From positions 13,328-67,632 of the forward strand of contig DJRT01000020.1 in NCBI GenBank assembly GCA_002437905.1: a stretch of 54,305 nucleotides of DNA, written 5' to 3'. Position 1 is the first letter of the stretch. The number at the start of each line of letters is the position of its first letter. A program made the translations under genes and the position numbers. This DNA is from Ruminococcaceae bacterium UBA6353. GTDB lineage: Bacteria; Bacillota; Clostridia; Oscillospirales; Acutalibacteraceae. Below are positions 15,935-24,464 of the stretch, in pieces. The notes under the pieces were generated by a model. That model saw only the letters and a program-made list of their open reading frames with translations. It was not told the DNA's origin and ran no database searches.

Positions 15935-17467
15935 ATGAGCCTGAAGGGCAGAGTGCGGCGGGGGCTTTGTGCCCTTTTCAGCCTGCTGCTGCTGGTTTGT
16001 GTCGCCCTGCCTGTGGCTGCGGCGGCCGGTCCCACGCTGACCACCACGCTGACCGACCATGCCGTGCAGCGCGGCAGCAAAAAGACGGTGGATGTGTGGG
16101 CAAGGAACGCGGCGGGGGATAAGATCCGTGCCACGGTGAAGCTGAACGGCCAGAAGGTCGAGCCGACATGGGACGATACGGAAAAAACCAGCTATACCCT
16201 CGTATTTTCAAAAGAGGGCGAGAATATTGTCACCGTGTCGGCTTCCTCCGATGGCGGCAGGAAAAAGGAACTGACCTACCACATCACCTATCACAAGGCC
16301 CGCGAGGGTGAGCAGATCGGCAGCGCCGTATGGAGCGTAGAAGCCTTCACCATCGGCTGCGGCTACCTCATCCCCCCGGTGGAGGTGCCGATTTATGAAG
16401 GGGAGACGGCCGCTGAGCAGCTGCTTCGGCTGCTGCACGCCAATGGTTTTGTCGGTTATTACGGCGGCACGCCGAAATCTGCGTTTTATCTGGCCTATAT
16501 CGCCGATGGCACGGTAACCGGGGAGAAATACAATAATTACCAGAAAAGCGGTACGCCGGCCGTCCCGCAGAGGCTGGGGCTTTCCCCCGCCATTCCGGCG
16601 GAGCTGGTGCCCTTTCTGGAGGATACCATGACCTTCTGCGACCCGGATGATTATACCAAAAACTGGACCGGCTACCTCGGCGAGTTTGCCTTTACCAATG
16701 GGTCGGGATGGATGTATTCGGTCAATACGGTTTTTCCCAATGTGGGCTTTGCCGACAGCTATCTTTCGGATGGAGATGTGGTGCGGGTGCAGTATACCCT
16801 CGGCTATGGCGCGGATATCGGCGGCTTCGGCGCGGTCGGCACGGAGATCCCCAATGTGGATACACAGCCGACCGGCGGCTATTTCGCCGTGGCGGATAAG
16901 GATCAATTGACCAGATCCATCTGCGCCGCGCGTGCCGCAGGGCTGCTTTCCCGCACGGCGGTAAAGCCGGCGTATGAGGCTGCCCTCCGCGTGATGGCTG
17001 ATCTCAGCGCCTCGCAGAAGGCGGTGGATGCCGCCGCTGGTGCACTGGATCGGGCGGTGGCCAACCCCGGAGCCGACACCTCCCCGCCGGCGGATACTTC
17101 ATCGGCGGGCACGGCCGTTTCCAGCGGCACCGGAGCGGCCGGCACGGGAACCACTGCCGGCGGAACAACGGCAGGCGATACCGGAGCAGAGAACGATCCG
17201 GTGTCTGCTGCCCCTGCGCCGGAGGGGGCGGAGACCTCTGCCGGCCGGGCGAAGGATGGCCTGCAGTCCGGCAGCGTTCCGGAGCAGGGGCTGTATGCCG
17301 GCCAGGAGGCGCATGCGCCCCGCAACCATACCGGGCTGGTGATCGGGATTTCCGTGCTGGCGGTGGCCGTGGCCGCGGCCGCTGTTGCGGGGGCAGCGGT
17401 GGCCTGCCGGCGTAAGGGCGCGTGTGTACCGCAGACCGACGGTGAGGAGAGGAAAACGGATGGCTAA
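15935..17467 (+). CDS. Membrane-anchored DUF4430 (transcobalamin beta-domain-like) protein
   Basis: 510 residues from ATG 15935, chosen because AAAGGGGAA precedes it and a signal peptide follows directly (residues 1-30, ending PVAAAAG); the longer frame starts inside the hairpin. Residues 30-120 look like an Ig-type domain. About 122-302 is a DUF4430 domain: VWSVEAFTIGCGY, EGETAAEQLLRLLHANGF and the closing SGWMYSVNTVFPNVGF followed by LSDGDVVRVQYTLG, the family hallmark also seen in the beta domain of transcobalamin. Then come a helical segment, a Ser/Thr/Gly/Ala-rich stalk, and a membrane helix at about 467-490 with a short cytoplasmic tail. It probably pairs with the preceding alpha-type protein to close over cobalamin. 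Confidence 0.82.
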   Translation: MSLKGRVRRGLCALFSLLLLVCVALPVAAAAGPTLTTTLTDHAVQRGSKKTVDVWARNAAGDKIRATVKLNGQKVEPTWDDTEKTSYTLVFSKEGENIVTVSASSDGGRKKELTYHITYHKAREGEQIGSAVWSVEAFTIGCGYLIPPVEVPIYEGETAAEQLLRLLHANGFVGYYGGTPKSAFYLAYIADGTVTGEKYNNYQKSGTPAVPQRLGLSPAIPAELVPFLEDTMTFCDPDDYTKNWTGYLGEFAFTNGSGWMYSVNTVFPNVGFADSYLSDGDVVRVQYTLGYGADIGGFGAVGTEIPNVDTQPTGGYFAVADKDQLTRSICAARAAGLLSRTAVKPAYEAALRVMADLSASQKAVDAAAGALDRAVANPGADTSPPADTSSAGTAVSSGTGAAGTGTTAGGTTAGDTGAENDPVSAAPAPEGAETSAGRAKDGLQSGSVPEQGLYAGQEAHAPRNHTGLVIGISVLAVAVAAAAVAGAAVACRRKGACVPQTDGEERKTDG

Positions 17468-19340
17468 ACGGGTGATCGGGTGGCTGCTGTGTGTTGCCGC
17501 CCTGTTGGCGGCTCTGTCCGGCACTGCCGTCTTTGCCGGGGAGACCTCCGTGCAGACCTTTTTGTCGGTGGCCGACGGCATTGTGGCGTGGAAAAAAGCC
17601 GATAATGGCTCTACTCCGGACGGCTATCTGCTCAATGCGGAGTATCTGCAGCTGGCCGGCACAACCCCCGGCGATTGGTATCCGATTGCCCTCGGCCGTC
17701 TGGGCATTCCGGATAATGCAGCCGGCTACCTGGCGGTGATCCGGGACCAGGTGGAAGAGCGGTACAGCCAGCCGGGCAGGCTAAGTGCTGCCAAGGCGAC
17801 CGAGTGGCACCGCATTGCGCTGGCGGTTCTGGCCATGGGGGGTGACCCCACCGCCATCGGCACGGATGAAAACGGTGAGCCGATCAACCTGATCGCCGAC
17901 GGCACCTATGACCGGGGCAAGACCACGCCGCTCGGCCGGCAGGGGATCAATGGCTGGATATGGGGTCTGATTACCCTGGACAGCCTGCGGTATCCCGTGC
18001 CGGAGGGGGCGTACTATACGCGGGAGGATATCCTTACCGAGATCCTGCGCCAGCAGCTGGCCGATGGCGGCTTTGCCCTGAGCGGTCAGGCGGCGGACCC
18101 GGATATCACCGCCATGGCGATCCAGGCGTTGGCGCCGTACTATCAGCAGGAAAAAACCTATGCCTATAAGCAGAAGGCGCTGGGCAGTGAGGTGACCAAA
18201 ACCGTCCGGCAGGTGGTGGATGAGGCGCTGCTGTGCCTGTCGGCTCTGCAGCTTCCCGGCGGCGGTTTTTCCAGCTGGGGAACCGAAAATGTGGAAAGCA
18301 CCGACCAGGTGGTGGTGGCGCTGTGTGCGCTGGGGATTGACCCGCTGACCGATGCACGGTTTATTAAAAACGGCAAGACGCTGCTGGATGGTATCCTGCA
18401 ATACCGGATGCCGGACGGCGGCTTTGTGCACTCTTTTACCTATGATGCAGATAATCCGACCTCGCTTCCGGATCGGTCCAATACCATGGCCAGTGAGCAG
18501 ACCCTGTATACCATGGCCGCCCTGTGGCGGCAGGCCGAGGGGATGCGGACGCTGTACGATTTCCGCGCAGAGCAGAGCACGGCTCTCCGGCAGCGCATCG
18601 CGGCGCTGGATGCCGCCATCGCTGCTGTAACCTCCGCCACGCCGCGGACGCAGCTAGAAGGGCTGCTGGCGGATTTTTATTCCATTCCGGAGGATGAACG
18701 GTGCTATGTGGCGGACTATTGGCGGCTGTCCGATGCCGCCAGGGCGGCCGGTGTGGATGTACAGCAGATCGCCGGCGCCACCGCGGTGGTGGAGAGCCCG
18801 GCGGATGAGGATGCCGATACCGTTATCCTGTATTTTACCACCTCCGACCGCAGCGCCGTGGACACGCTGCCCCAGCCGCTGACGACTGAGCAGTATGTGC
18901 TCGTCACGACCCTGCTGGATAAGCTGCAGCACTGCGAGGATTTTGCCGATCAGGCGGCGTATCTGGCCAAACTGACGCAGGCCAAGGAGGAGATCGCGGC
19001 GCTGCAGGCCGAGATCGACAGCATCAATGCTGAGGTAAAGGAAAAGCTGTATCCCTTTGACCGGATATCCCTGAAGGATAAAAAGCTGCTGGATCGTCTC
19101 ACTGCGCGGTACAGGGCGCTGAGTGCATATGACAGAGCCAAGATCGACCGGTGGGAGGATGTGGTGAAAGCCAAAACCAAGGTGGACAATGCTCTGCGTG
19201 GCATGGTCATCGGCGGGGTGCTGTGCATCCTGGCTGCGGTGACCGCCGTGCTCCTTGTCCGCCGGATCCGCCGGCGGCGCCGGCGCCGGGAGCAGGAAAT
19301 GGAAGAGCTGGCTGCGCTGTATGCCGGCGAGGAGGAATAG
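17460..19340 (+). CDS. Membrane-anchored intrinsic-factor-like alpha/alpha-barrel protein
   Basis: 626 residues from ATG 17460, overlapping the previous stop by eight bases, with GAGGAAAA upstream and a signal peptide (residues 1-26, ending AVFAGE). About 30-370 repeats the alpha/alpha-barrel pattern of the first surface protein: ATEWHRIALAVLAMGGDP, QGINGWIWGLITL, DPDITAMAIQALAPYY, TENVESTDQVVVALCALGIDP and a final AS-EQTLYTMAALWR. No GLUG repeats are present. A coiled-coil stretch (QAKEEIAALQAEIDSINAEVKEKL) precedes a C-terminal membrane helix (about 582-602) and an RRIRRRRRRR stop-transfer. It is the membrane-level copy of the alpha half, followed at once by its own beta half. Confidence 0.82.
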   Translation: MAKRVIGWLLCVAALLAALSGTAVFAGETSVQTFLSVADGIVAWKKADNGSTPDGYLLNAEYLQLAGTTPGDWYPIALGRLGIPDNAAGYLAVIRDQVEERYSQPGRLSAAKATEWHRIALAVLAMGGDPTAIGTDENGEPINLIADGTYDRGKTTPLGRQGINGWIWGLITLDSLRYPVPEGAYYTREDILTEILRQQLADGGFALSGQAADPDITAMAIQALAPYYQQEKTYAYKQKALGSEVTKTVRQVVDEALLCLSALQLPGGGFSSWGTENVESTDQVVVALCALGIDPLTDARFIKNGKTLLDGILQYRMPDGGFVHSFTYDADNPTSLPDRSNTMASEQTLYTMAALWRQAEGMRTLYDFRAEQSTALRQRIAALDAAIAAVTSATPRTQLEGLLADFYSIPEDERCYVADYWRLSDAARAAGVDVQQIAGATAVVESPADEDADTVILYFTTSDRSAVDTLPQPLTTEQYVLVTTLLDKLQHCEDFADQAAYLAKLTQAKEEIAALQAEIDSINAEVKEKLYPFDRISLKDKKLLDRLTARYRALSAYDRAKIDRWEDVVKAKTKVDNALRGMVIGGVLCILAAVTAVLLVRRIRRRRRRREQEMEELAALYAGEEE

Positions 19341-19361
19341 CGACCGAAAGGGGGGAGCGGG

Positions 19362-19919
19362 ATGAAGAAAGATATTTTGGCGGTGCTTGCCATCATTTTG
19401 CTGGTTGCCGTTGTCATCAACGGCACGAATATCCAGTCGGTGGATGAATACTATCTGACGCATATCGACGATATTACCCCCGAAAGCGAGACCGTTACCA
19501 TCAGCATCCGCTGCGATACGGTGCTGGAGAATTACGATGACCTCGATCCTGCCCTCCGCTCGGAGGAGTTTGTGCCGCCGGGTGGGGTGATCCTGCCCCC
19601 GACGGTGTATGTGCTGCGGCCGGGGGACACGGTATTCGATATTCTGGATCGTGCCGTGCGGTACAATAAGATCCAGATGGAATACCAGGGCGCGGATAAA
19701 AACAGCTATGGCAGCGTGTATGTGCAGGGGATCCATTATCTGTACGAGTTTTCCTGCGGCCCTCTATCGGGCTGGATGTACCGTGTGGACGGAGAGTTCC
19801 CGAACTACGGCTGCTCCAAGTATGTGCTGCAGGACGGACAGGTGATCGAGTGGCTGTATACCTGCGATCTTGGAAACGATGTCGGCTGCAGCTGGATAGA
19901 GGAGGGGGAGGCGGCATGA
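19362..19919 (+). CDS. Short membrane-tethered DUF4430 protein
   Basis: 185 residues with an N-terminal uncleaved membrane helix (DILAVLAIILLVAVVING), then an extracellular DUF4430 domain over nearly the whole length: VLRPGDTVFDILDRAVRYNKI, the conserved SGWMYRVDGEFPNYGC and VLQDGQVIEWLYTCDLG. Start ATG follows AAGGGGGGAGCGGG. The human counterparts have a similar G-W/Y-P-G-DG pattern at their C-terminal end. Two Cys pairs (about positions 52, 143, 150, 166) may form disulfides. Its small size, and the ATGA overlap with ecfT, suggest it sits next to the transporter and hands over the ligand (inference). Confidence 0.82.
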   Translation: MKKDILAVLAIILLVAVVINGTNIQSVDEYYLTHIDDITPESETVTISIRCDTVLENYDDLDPALRSEEFVPPGGVILPPTVYVLRPGDTVFDILDRAVRYNKIQMEYQGADKNSYGSVYVQGIHYLYEFSCGPLSGWMYRVDGEFPNYGCSKYVLQDGQVIEWLYTCDLGNDVGCSWIEEGEAA

Positions 19920-20797
19920 AGGCTTTTGCACACTATCACCCGGTGGTGCTGCTGGTGTACTTTTCTGCGGTGCTGCTGGTGGCCATGTTTGCTGCCAATC
20001 CGGTGCTGGAAAGCAGTGCACTGCTCGGCGGCGTGCTGTTTTGCCTGATGCTGCAGCGGCGCGGGGAGATCGCCGGCAATGTCGGCTTTTATGTGCCGCT
20101 GTTTCTGATGGTTGCCGTGACCAACCCGCTGTTCTCCCACAATGGGGTGACCCCGCTGTTTTTTCTCAACGGCAACCCGGTCACGCTGGAGGCATTCGTC
20201 TATGGCCTGTTTATCGCTGTGATGGTGGTGGGGGTTATGCTGTGGTGCAAATGCTGCGGCGAGTGCATCACCGAGGATAAGTTCCTCTATCTGTTCGGTA
20301 AGGCCGCCCCCAAGCTGTCGCTGGTGTTGTCCATGGCGCTGCGGTTTGTGCCGCGGTTCAGGCGGCAGCTGCATACGGTCAACCGGGCGCAGAGGGCGAT
20401 GGGGCTGTATTCTTCCAGAAGCTTTATGGATAAGATCCACAGCGCCATGCGCGTGTTTATGGCTATGATTGCCTGGTCATTTGAGAATGCGATGGAAACT
20501 GCCGCCTCCATGCGGGCCAGGGGCTATGGGATGAAGGGCAGAACCAGCTTTTCGCTTTTCCGATTTTACGCCAATGATGGGGTGCTGCTGGCGGTCAGCG
20601 CACTGCTGGTCGCGGTCACGGCAGCCGGCATGGCGGCCTGGGTGACAACCTTTTACTACTACCCGCGGATCAGCGGGCTGCATTTCTCACCGGCCGCGCT
20701 GGCTGTGTACAGCAGCTTTCTGCTGCTGTCGCTTTTGCCGTTTGTGCTGGAAGTGAAGGAGGCGCTTGTATGGAAATATTGCATATCGAGGATCTGA
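19916..20797 (+). CDS. ecfT: EcfT transmembrane component of an ECF vitamin transporter
   Basis: 293 residues from ATG 19916 (ATGA overlap with the preceding stop, GGAGGGGG upstream). Several hydrophobic helices fill the N-terminal half (VVLLVYFSAVLLVAMFAANPVL, LFIAVMVVGVMLWCKCC) and the C-terminal end. The cytoplasmic coupling region carries the EcfT signature ETAASMRARGYG (Ala-Arg-Gly motif) that contacts the ATPases. The component joins the S protein and ATPases into the energy-coupling module. Being encoded in the same operon as its ATPase and S component makes this a dedicated (group I-like) ECF system. Confidence 0.9.
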   Translation: MKAFAHYHPVVLLVYFSAVLLVAMFAANPVLESSALLGGVLFCLMLQRRGEIAGNVGFYVPLFLMVAVTNPLFSHNGVTPLFFLNGNPVTLEAFVYGLFIAVMVVGVMLWCKCCGECITEDKFLYLFGKAAPKLSLVLSMALRFVPRFRRQLHTVNRAQRAMGLYSSRSFMDKIHSAMRVFMAMIAWSFENAMETAASMRARGYGMKGRTSFSLFRFYANDGVLLAVSALLVAVTAAGMAAWVTTFYYYPRISGLHFSPAALAVYSSFLLLSLLPFVLEVKEALVWKYCISRI

Positions 20798-22443
20798 GCT
20801 TTACCTATCCCGGCAGCGACAGCCCGGCGGTGGAGCATGTCAGCTTTTCGGTGCACAGCGGGGAATTTATGGTGGTGTGCGGAGAGTCCGGGTGCGGCAA
20901 GACCACGCTGCTGCGGCTGCTGAAACGGGAACTGGCGCCGGCAGGAGAAAAAACGGGGCGTATCCTGTATAATGGGGTCGCACAGGAGCAGCTGGACGAG
21001 CGGACGGCGGCCTGCGAGATCGGCTATGTGCTGCAAAATCCCGATAACCAGATCGTCACGGATAAGGTGTGGCATGAGCTGGCCTTCGGGCTGGAGAATA
21101 TGGGCCTTCCAACCGAGGTGATCCGCCGCCGCGTGGGGGAGATGGCCAGCTATTTCGGCATCCAGGGGTGGTTCCGCCGCCGCACGGACGAGCTTTCCGG
21201 CGGCCAGAAGCAGCTGCTGAATTTGGCCGCTGTGATGGTGATGCAGCCCAGGGTGCTGATCCTGGATGAGCCGACCAGCCAGCTGGACCCGATCGCGGCG
21301 GCAGAGTTTATCGCCACCCTGCAGAAGCTCAACCGGGAGCTTGGGCTGACGATCCTGCTGGTGGAGCACCGCCTGGAGGAGGTGTTTCCGCTGGCGGATA
21401 CCGTGCTGCTGCTGGAGCAGGGGCGTGTACTCCTGTGCGACGCGCCGCGGCGCGTCGGCAGCCGCCTTGGCGGGCTGCAGCGGGAGCATCCGATGCTGCT
21501 GGGGCTGCCGAGCGCCGTGCGGATCTTCCACGCGCTGCAGGTGGCGGATGCGTGCCCGCTGACCGTCCGGGAGGGACGCGATTTCCTGGAGCGGCATTTT
21601 GCCGCCGGGCCAGAGCTGCCGGTGGCAGCGGCAGCGGCGGATGCAGCGGAGACGGCTATCGAGCTGAAAAAGGTTTGGTTCCGGTACGAAAAGGCGCTGC
21701 CGGATGTTCTGCGGGGCACATCGCTGCGCATTGGCCGCGGTGAGCTGTTCTGCGTCCTTGGCGGAAACGGCACGGGTAAGACCACCATGCTGAATGTGAT
21801 CGCCGGGCTGAATAAGGCGTACCGGGGTAGGGTGCTGATCAACGGAAAGCCCATCAGGGACTATAAGGGACAGGCGCTGTACCGGAATTTGCTTGCCTTT
21901 CTCCCGCAGAATCCGCAGACGGTTTTTGTTAAGGATACCGTCCGGGAGGATTTTGCCGATATTCTGGCGGCGCTGGAAATGCCAAAGGCGGCGCGCGCGG
22001 CAGAGATCGACGCTGTGGCGCAGACGGTGGGGATAGCACCGCTGCTGGATAAACACCCCTTTGACCTGAGCGGCGGCGAACAGCAGAAATGTGCGCTGGC
22101 GAAAATGCTGCTGCTCCGGCCGCAGATTCTTCTGCTGGATGAGCCGACCAAGGGGCTGGATGCCTATTCCAAGCACACGCTGAAGAAATTGCTGCAGACG
22201 CTGAAAAAGGACGGTATGACACTTCTGATGGTGACGCACGATGTGGAGTTTGCGGCGGAATGTGCCGACCGCTGTGCACTGTTCTTTGATGGGGAGATCC
22301 TGTCGGCGGATGTGCCGCAGACCTTTTTTGCCGAAAACACCTTCTATACCACCGCTGCCAACCGTATGGCGCGGCAGCTTTGCCACAATGCTGTTACCTG
22401 TGAGCAGGTGGTTGCCTTTTGCCGCGGAGGTGCTGCCCAATGA
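20770..22443 (+). CDS. ecfA: Fused double ATPase of the ECF transporter (EcfA1-EcfA2 type)
   Basis: 557 residues with two full ABC ATPase domains. The first has Walker A GESGCGKTT at 38-46, LSGGQKQLLNLAAV near 141 and LILDEPTSQLDP; the second has Walker A GGNGTGKTT near 333, LSGGEQQKCALAKM near 433 and LLLDEPTKGLDA, followed by the switch His in VTHD. It powers cobalamin (inferred) uptake on the cytoplasmic face. The start overlaps ecfT by 28 bases. Most Firmicutes encode the two ATPases as separate genes; here they are one polypeptide. Confidence 0.92.
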   Translation: MEILHIEDLSFTYPGSDSPAVEHVSFSVHSGEFMVVCGESGCGKTTLLRLLKRELAPAGEKTGRILYNGVAQEQLDERTAACEIGYVLQNPDNQIVTDKVWHELAFGLENMGLPTEVIRRRVGEMASYFGIQGWFRRRTDELSGGQKQLLNLAAVMVMQPRVLILDEPTSQLDPIAAAEFIATLQKLNRELGLTILLVEHRLEEVFPLADTVLLLEQGRVLLCDAPRRVGSRLGGLQREHPMLLGLPSAVRIFHALQVADACPLTVREGRDFLERHFAAGPELPVAAAAADAAETAIELKKVWFRYEKALPDVLRGTSLRIGRGELFCVLGGNGTGKTTMLNVIAGLNKAYRGRVLINGKPIRDYKGQALYRNLLAFLPQNPQTVFVKDTVREDFADILAALEMPKAARAAEIDAVAQTVGIAPLLDKHPFDLSGGEQQKCALAKMLLLRPQILLLDEPTKGLDAYSKHTLKKLLQTLKKDGMTLLMVTHDVEFAAECADRCALFFDGEILSADVPQTFFAENTFYTTAANRMARQLCHNAVTCEQVVAFCRGGAAQ

Positions 22444-23114
22444 AAAAATGGTTCTCCTGCGCTGTGTTCTGCCTGGTGATCCCGGCGGTGGTGCTCGGCG
22501 GTGCCTGCCTGTTCGCGGATAAGCAGTATGCGTGGATTTCCCTGTGTGTGGTTATCCTTTCCTGCGTACCGTTTTTCTGGCACTTCGAAAAAAAGGTGGC
22601 AGATGTCCGGCAGCTGATCCTGCTGGCGGTGATGGTGGCCCTGTCCGTGCTCGGCCGGATGGCGTTTGCACCGATCCCCGGCTTTAAGCCCGTCACGGCC
22701 ATGACCGTGATTGCCGCCATGTACTTTGGCGGGGAGGCCGGCTTCATGACCGGCGCGCTGTCCGCCGTTTTGTCCAATTTTTATTTCGGGCAGGGGCCGT
22801 GGACACCCTTTCAGATGTTCAGCTGGGGAATCATCGGCTTCATCGCCGGCCTGCTGGCCGAGCCACTCAAGCGCAGCAAGGTGCTTTTGGCGGCCTACGG
22901 GGTGTTTTCCGGTGTGCTGTTTTCCCTGCTGATGGATGTCTGGACGGTGCTCTGGGCGGATGGCGTCTTCCGGCTGGCACGGTATCTTGCGGCAGTGGCC
23001 TCCGCCCTGCAGTTTACGGTGGTTTATGCCGTGTCCAATGTGATCTTCCTGCTGGTATTTTCCTGGCCGATCGGGAAGATCCTGCAGCGGATGAAAACAA
23101 AATACGGCCTGTAG
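22440..23114 (+). CDS. ECF transporter S component, probably for cobalamin (CbrT-like)
   Basis: 224 residues from ATG 22440 (ATGA overlap with ecfA). Six hydrophobic helices with an Arg-rich start of the core (VRQLILLAVMVALSVLGR) and the conserved FAPIPGFKPVTAMTVIAA, GGEAGFMTGALSAVLSNFYFG and GQGPWTPFQMFSWGIIGF. This set is characteristic of the S-component group that includes the B12-specific CbrT of lactobacilli (recalled similarity, not computed). S components bind the vitamin and toggle in the membrane. Control by a cobalamin riboswitch supports B12 or a precursor as the ligand. Last gene of the operon, followed by a terminator. Confidence 0.85.
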   Translation: MKKWFSCAVFCLVIPAVVLGGACLFADKQYAWISLCVVILSCVPFFWHFEKKVADVRQLILLAVMVALSVLGRMAFAPIPGFKPVTAMTVIAAMYFGGEAGFMTGALSAVLSNFYFGQGPWTPFQMFSWGIIGFIAGLLAEPLKRSKVLLAAYGVFSGVLFSLLMDVWTVLWADGVFRLARYLAAVASALQFTVVYAVSNVIFLLVFSWPIGKILQRMKTKYGL

Positions 23115-23131
23115 CACAGGCCGCCGCTGCC

Positions 23132-23174
23132 AAAAAAGCGTGCCCATACCACTATGGTATGAGCACGCTTTTTT
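23132..23174. terminator. Bidirectional terminator between the cobalamin operon and ilvE
   Basis: AAAAAAGCGTGCCCATACC (23132-23150) and GGTATGAGCACGCTTTTTT pair almost perfectly with A and T runs on both sides, so it ends transcription from either strand. Confidence 0.92.
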
Positions 23175-23181
23175 CGGCTGT

Positions 23182-24264
23182 TCAGTCCGCCCGGATGGGA
23201 AGCGTCCAGCCCATAAAGTCCTCCACGGTGCCGGATTGGATGCCATAGATGGTATCGTACAGGCGCTGGGCAACGGCACCGATCCGGCCGCCGTTGACGG
23301 TATACTTTTCGCCGCGGTCGGCCAGCTCACCCACCGGGGAGATCACCGCCGCCGTGCCGGTGCCGAACACCTCGTCCAGCTTGCCGGCCTTATGCGCGGC
23401 CAGCACCTCGTCAATGGAGATCTTGCGTTCCTCCACCGGCATCCCCCAGTGCCGCAGCAGCTCAATGCAGGAGCGGCGGGTAACGCCGGGCAGGATGTTG
23501 CCGTCGGTCAGGTCGGGGGTCACGGCGACGCCGTCGATGACGAAGAAGATGTTCATGGCGCCCACCTCGTCGATATATTTGCGGTGTACGCCGTCCAGCC
23601 ACAGTACCTGCGCGTAGCCCTCCTGCTCGGCCTTCTGCTGCCCGATCAGGGAGGCGGCGTAGTTGCCGCCGGCTTTGGCCAGGCCGGTGCCGCCCTTCAC
23701 GCAGCGCACATAGTCGCGCTCCACCATGATCTTCACCGGGTCAAGCCCGTTGGCGTAGTAGGAGCCGACAGGGGAGAGGATAATGGCAAACAGATAGGTC
23801 TTGGAGGGGTGCACCCCCAGATGGGTATCGGTGGCGATGATAAACGGCCGGATATACAGCGAGGTGCCGACCGTGTGGGGGATCCAGTCGCGGTCAACCG
23901 CCACCACGGTGCAGATGGCCTGCAGCACGGCCTCCGGATCCAGCCGCGGTACGCACAGCCGGTCGCAGGTGTTGTTCAGCCGCTCAATATTGCAGTCCGG
24001 GCGGAAAAGCTGGATGCCGCCGTCCTGGCGGCGGTAGGCCTTCATGCCCTCAAACAGCTCCTGTGCATAGTGGAACACCATGGCCGAGGGATCCAGCGCA
24101 ATGGGGCCGTAGGGCACAATGCGGGGGTCGTGCCAGCCCTTGTCAGCGGAATAATTCATCAGGAACATATGATCCGTGAAGATGCGGCCGAAGCCGAGCT
24201 GGCTCTCGTCGGTCGGCTTTGCCTTGGGGTGGGTGGTTTTTTCAATGGTGATGTCCAGCTTCAT
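23182..24264 (-). CDS. ilvE: Branched-chain amino acid aminotransferase
   Basis: 360 residues from ATG 24264 (AAGGAG upstream; the longer open frame runs back through a leader hairpin and is rejected). Class IV PLP aminotransferase: YAQELFEGMKAYR near residue 72, YIRPFIIAT, and the PLP-lysine region TGLAKAGGNYAASL near residue 200, then GTGTAAVISPVGEL. It catalyses the last step of leucine, isoleucine and valine synthesis and the first step of their breakdown, using 2-oxoglutarate/glutamate. Cytosolic, normal length for the family. It converges on the cobalamin operon. Confidence 0.95.
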   Translation of the reverse strand: MKLDITIEKTTHPKAKPTDESQLGFGRIFTDHMFLMNYSADKGWHDPRIVPYGPIALDPSAMVFHYAQELFEGMKAYRRQDGGIQLFRPDCNIERLNNTCDRLCVPRLDPEAVLQAICTVVAVDRDWIPHTVGTSLYIRPFIIATDTHLGVHPSKTYLFAIILSPVGSYYANGLDPVKIMVERDYVRCVKGGTGLAKAGGNYAASLIGQQKAEQEGYAQVLWLDGVHRKYIDEVGAMNIFFVIDGVAVTPDLTDGNILPGVTRRSCIELLRHWGMPVEERKISIDEVLAAHKAGKLDEVFGTGTAAVISPVGELADRGEKYTVNGGRIGAVAQRLYDTIYGIQSGTVEDFMGWTLPIRAD

Positions 24265-24295
24265 ACAAATAACGCTCCTTTTTTGCAAATGCAAA

Positions 24296-24331
24296 GCTCC
24301 CGCAGGAACCGGATACGGCTTCTGCGGGAGC
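24296..24331 (-). promoter_or_regulatory. Leader hairpin of ilvE (possible attenuator)
   Basis: GCTCCCGCAG and CTGCGGGAGC form a 10-bp stem in the ilvE leader, followed on the transcript by TTTGCATTTGC, a weak U tract. No T-box core is present. It may be an attenuator, but the U tract is poor. Confidence 0.5.
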
Positions 24332-24435
24332 GGCTGTTTTGTATAAGCGGCAACGGCGCTGCCATGGCATGGATATGCCCGGCAGATCTCCGGCAGGAGA
24401 CCGTATAGCGTGCGCCATTGCACTCGTTTTGAAAA

Positions 24436-24464
24436 ATTCTATCACCCGCGGCGGCGTTTGTCAA
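24436..24464 (-). promoter_or_regulatory. Promoter of ilvE
   Basis: On the minus strand TTGACA (24464-24459) and TAGAAT (24441-24436) with a 17-base spacer. It leaves a leader of about 165 bases. Confidence 0.8.

Noticed and set aside
20659..22440. 593-codon open frame on the minus strand
   Set aside because: Exactly antisense to the double ECF ATPase; the composition (many R, H, Q) is typical for a high-GC shadow frame and no ribosome site is present.
24265..24423. N-terminal extension or attenuator leader peptide of ilvE
   Set aside because: The in-frame extension passes through the hairpin and lacks clustered Leu/Ile/Val codons; the ATG at 24264 has a good ribosome site and fits the family length.
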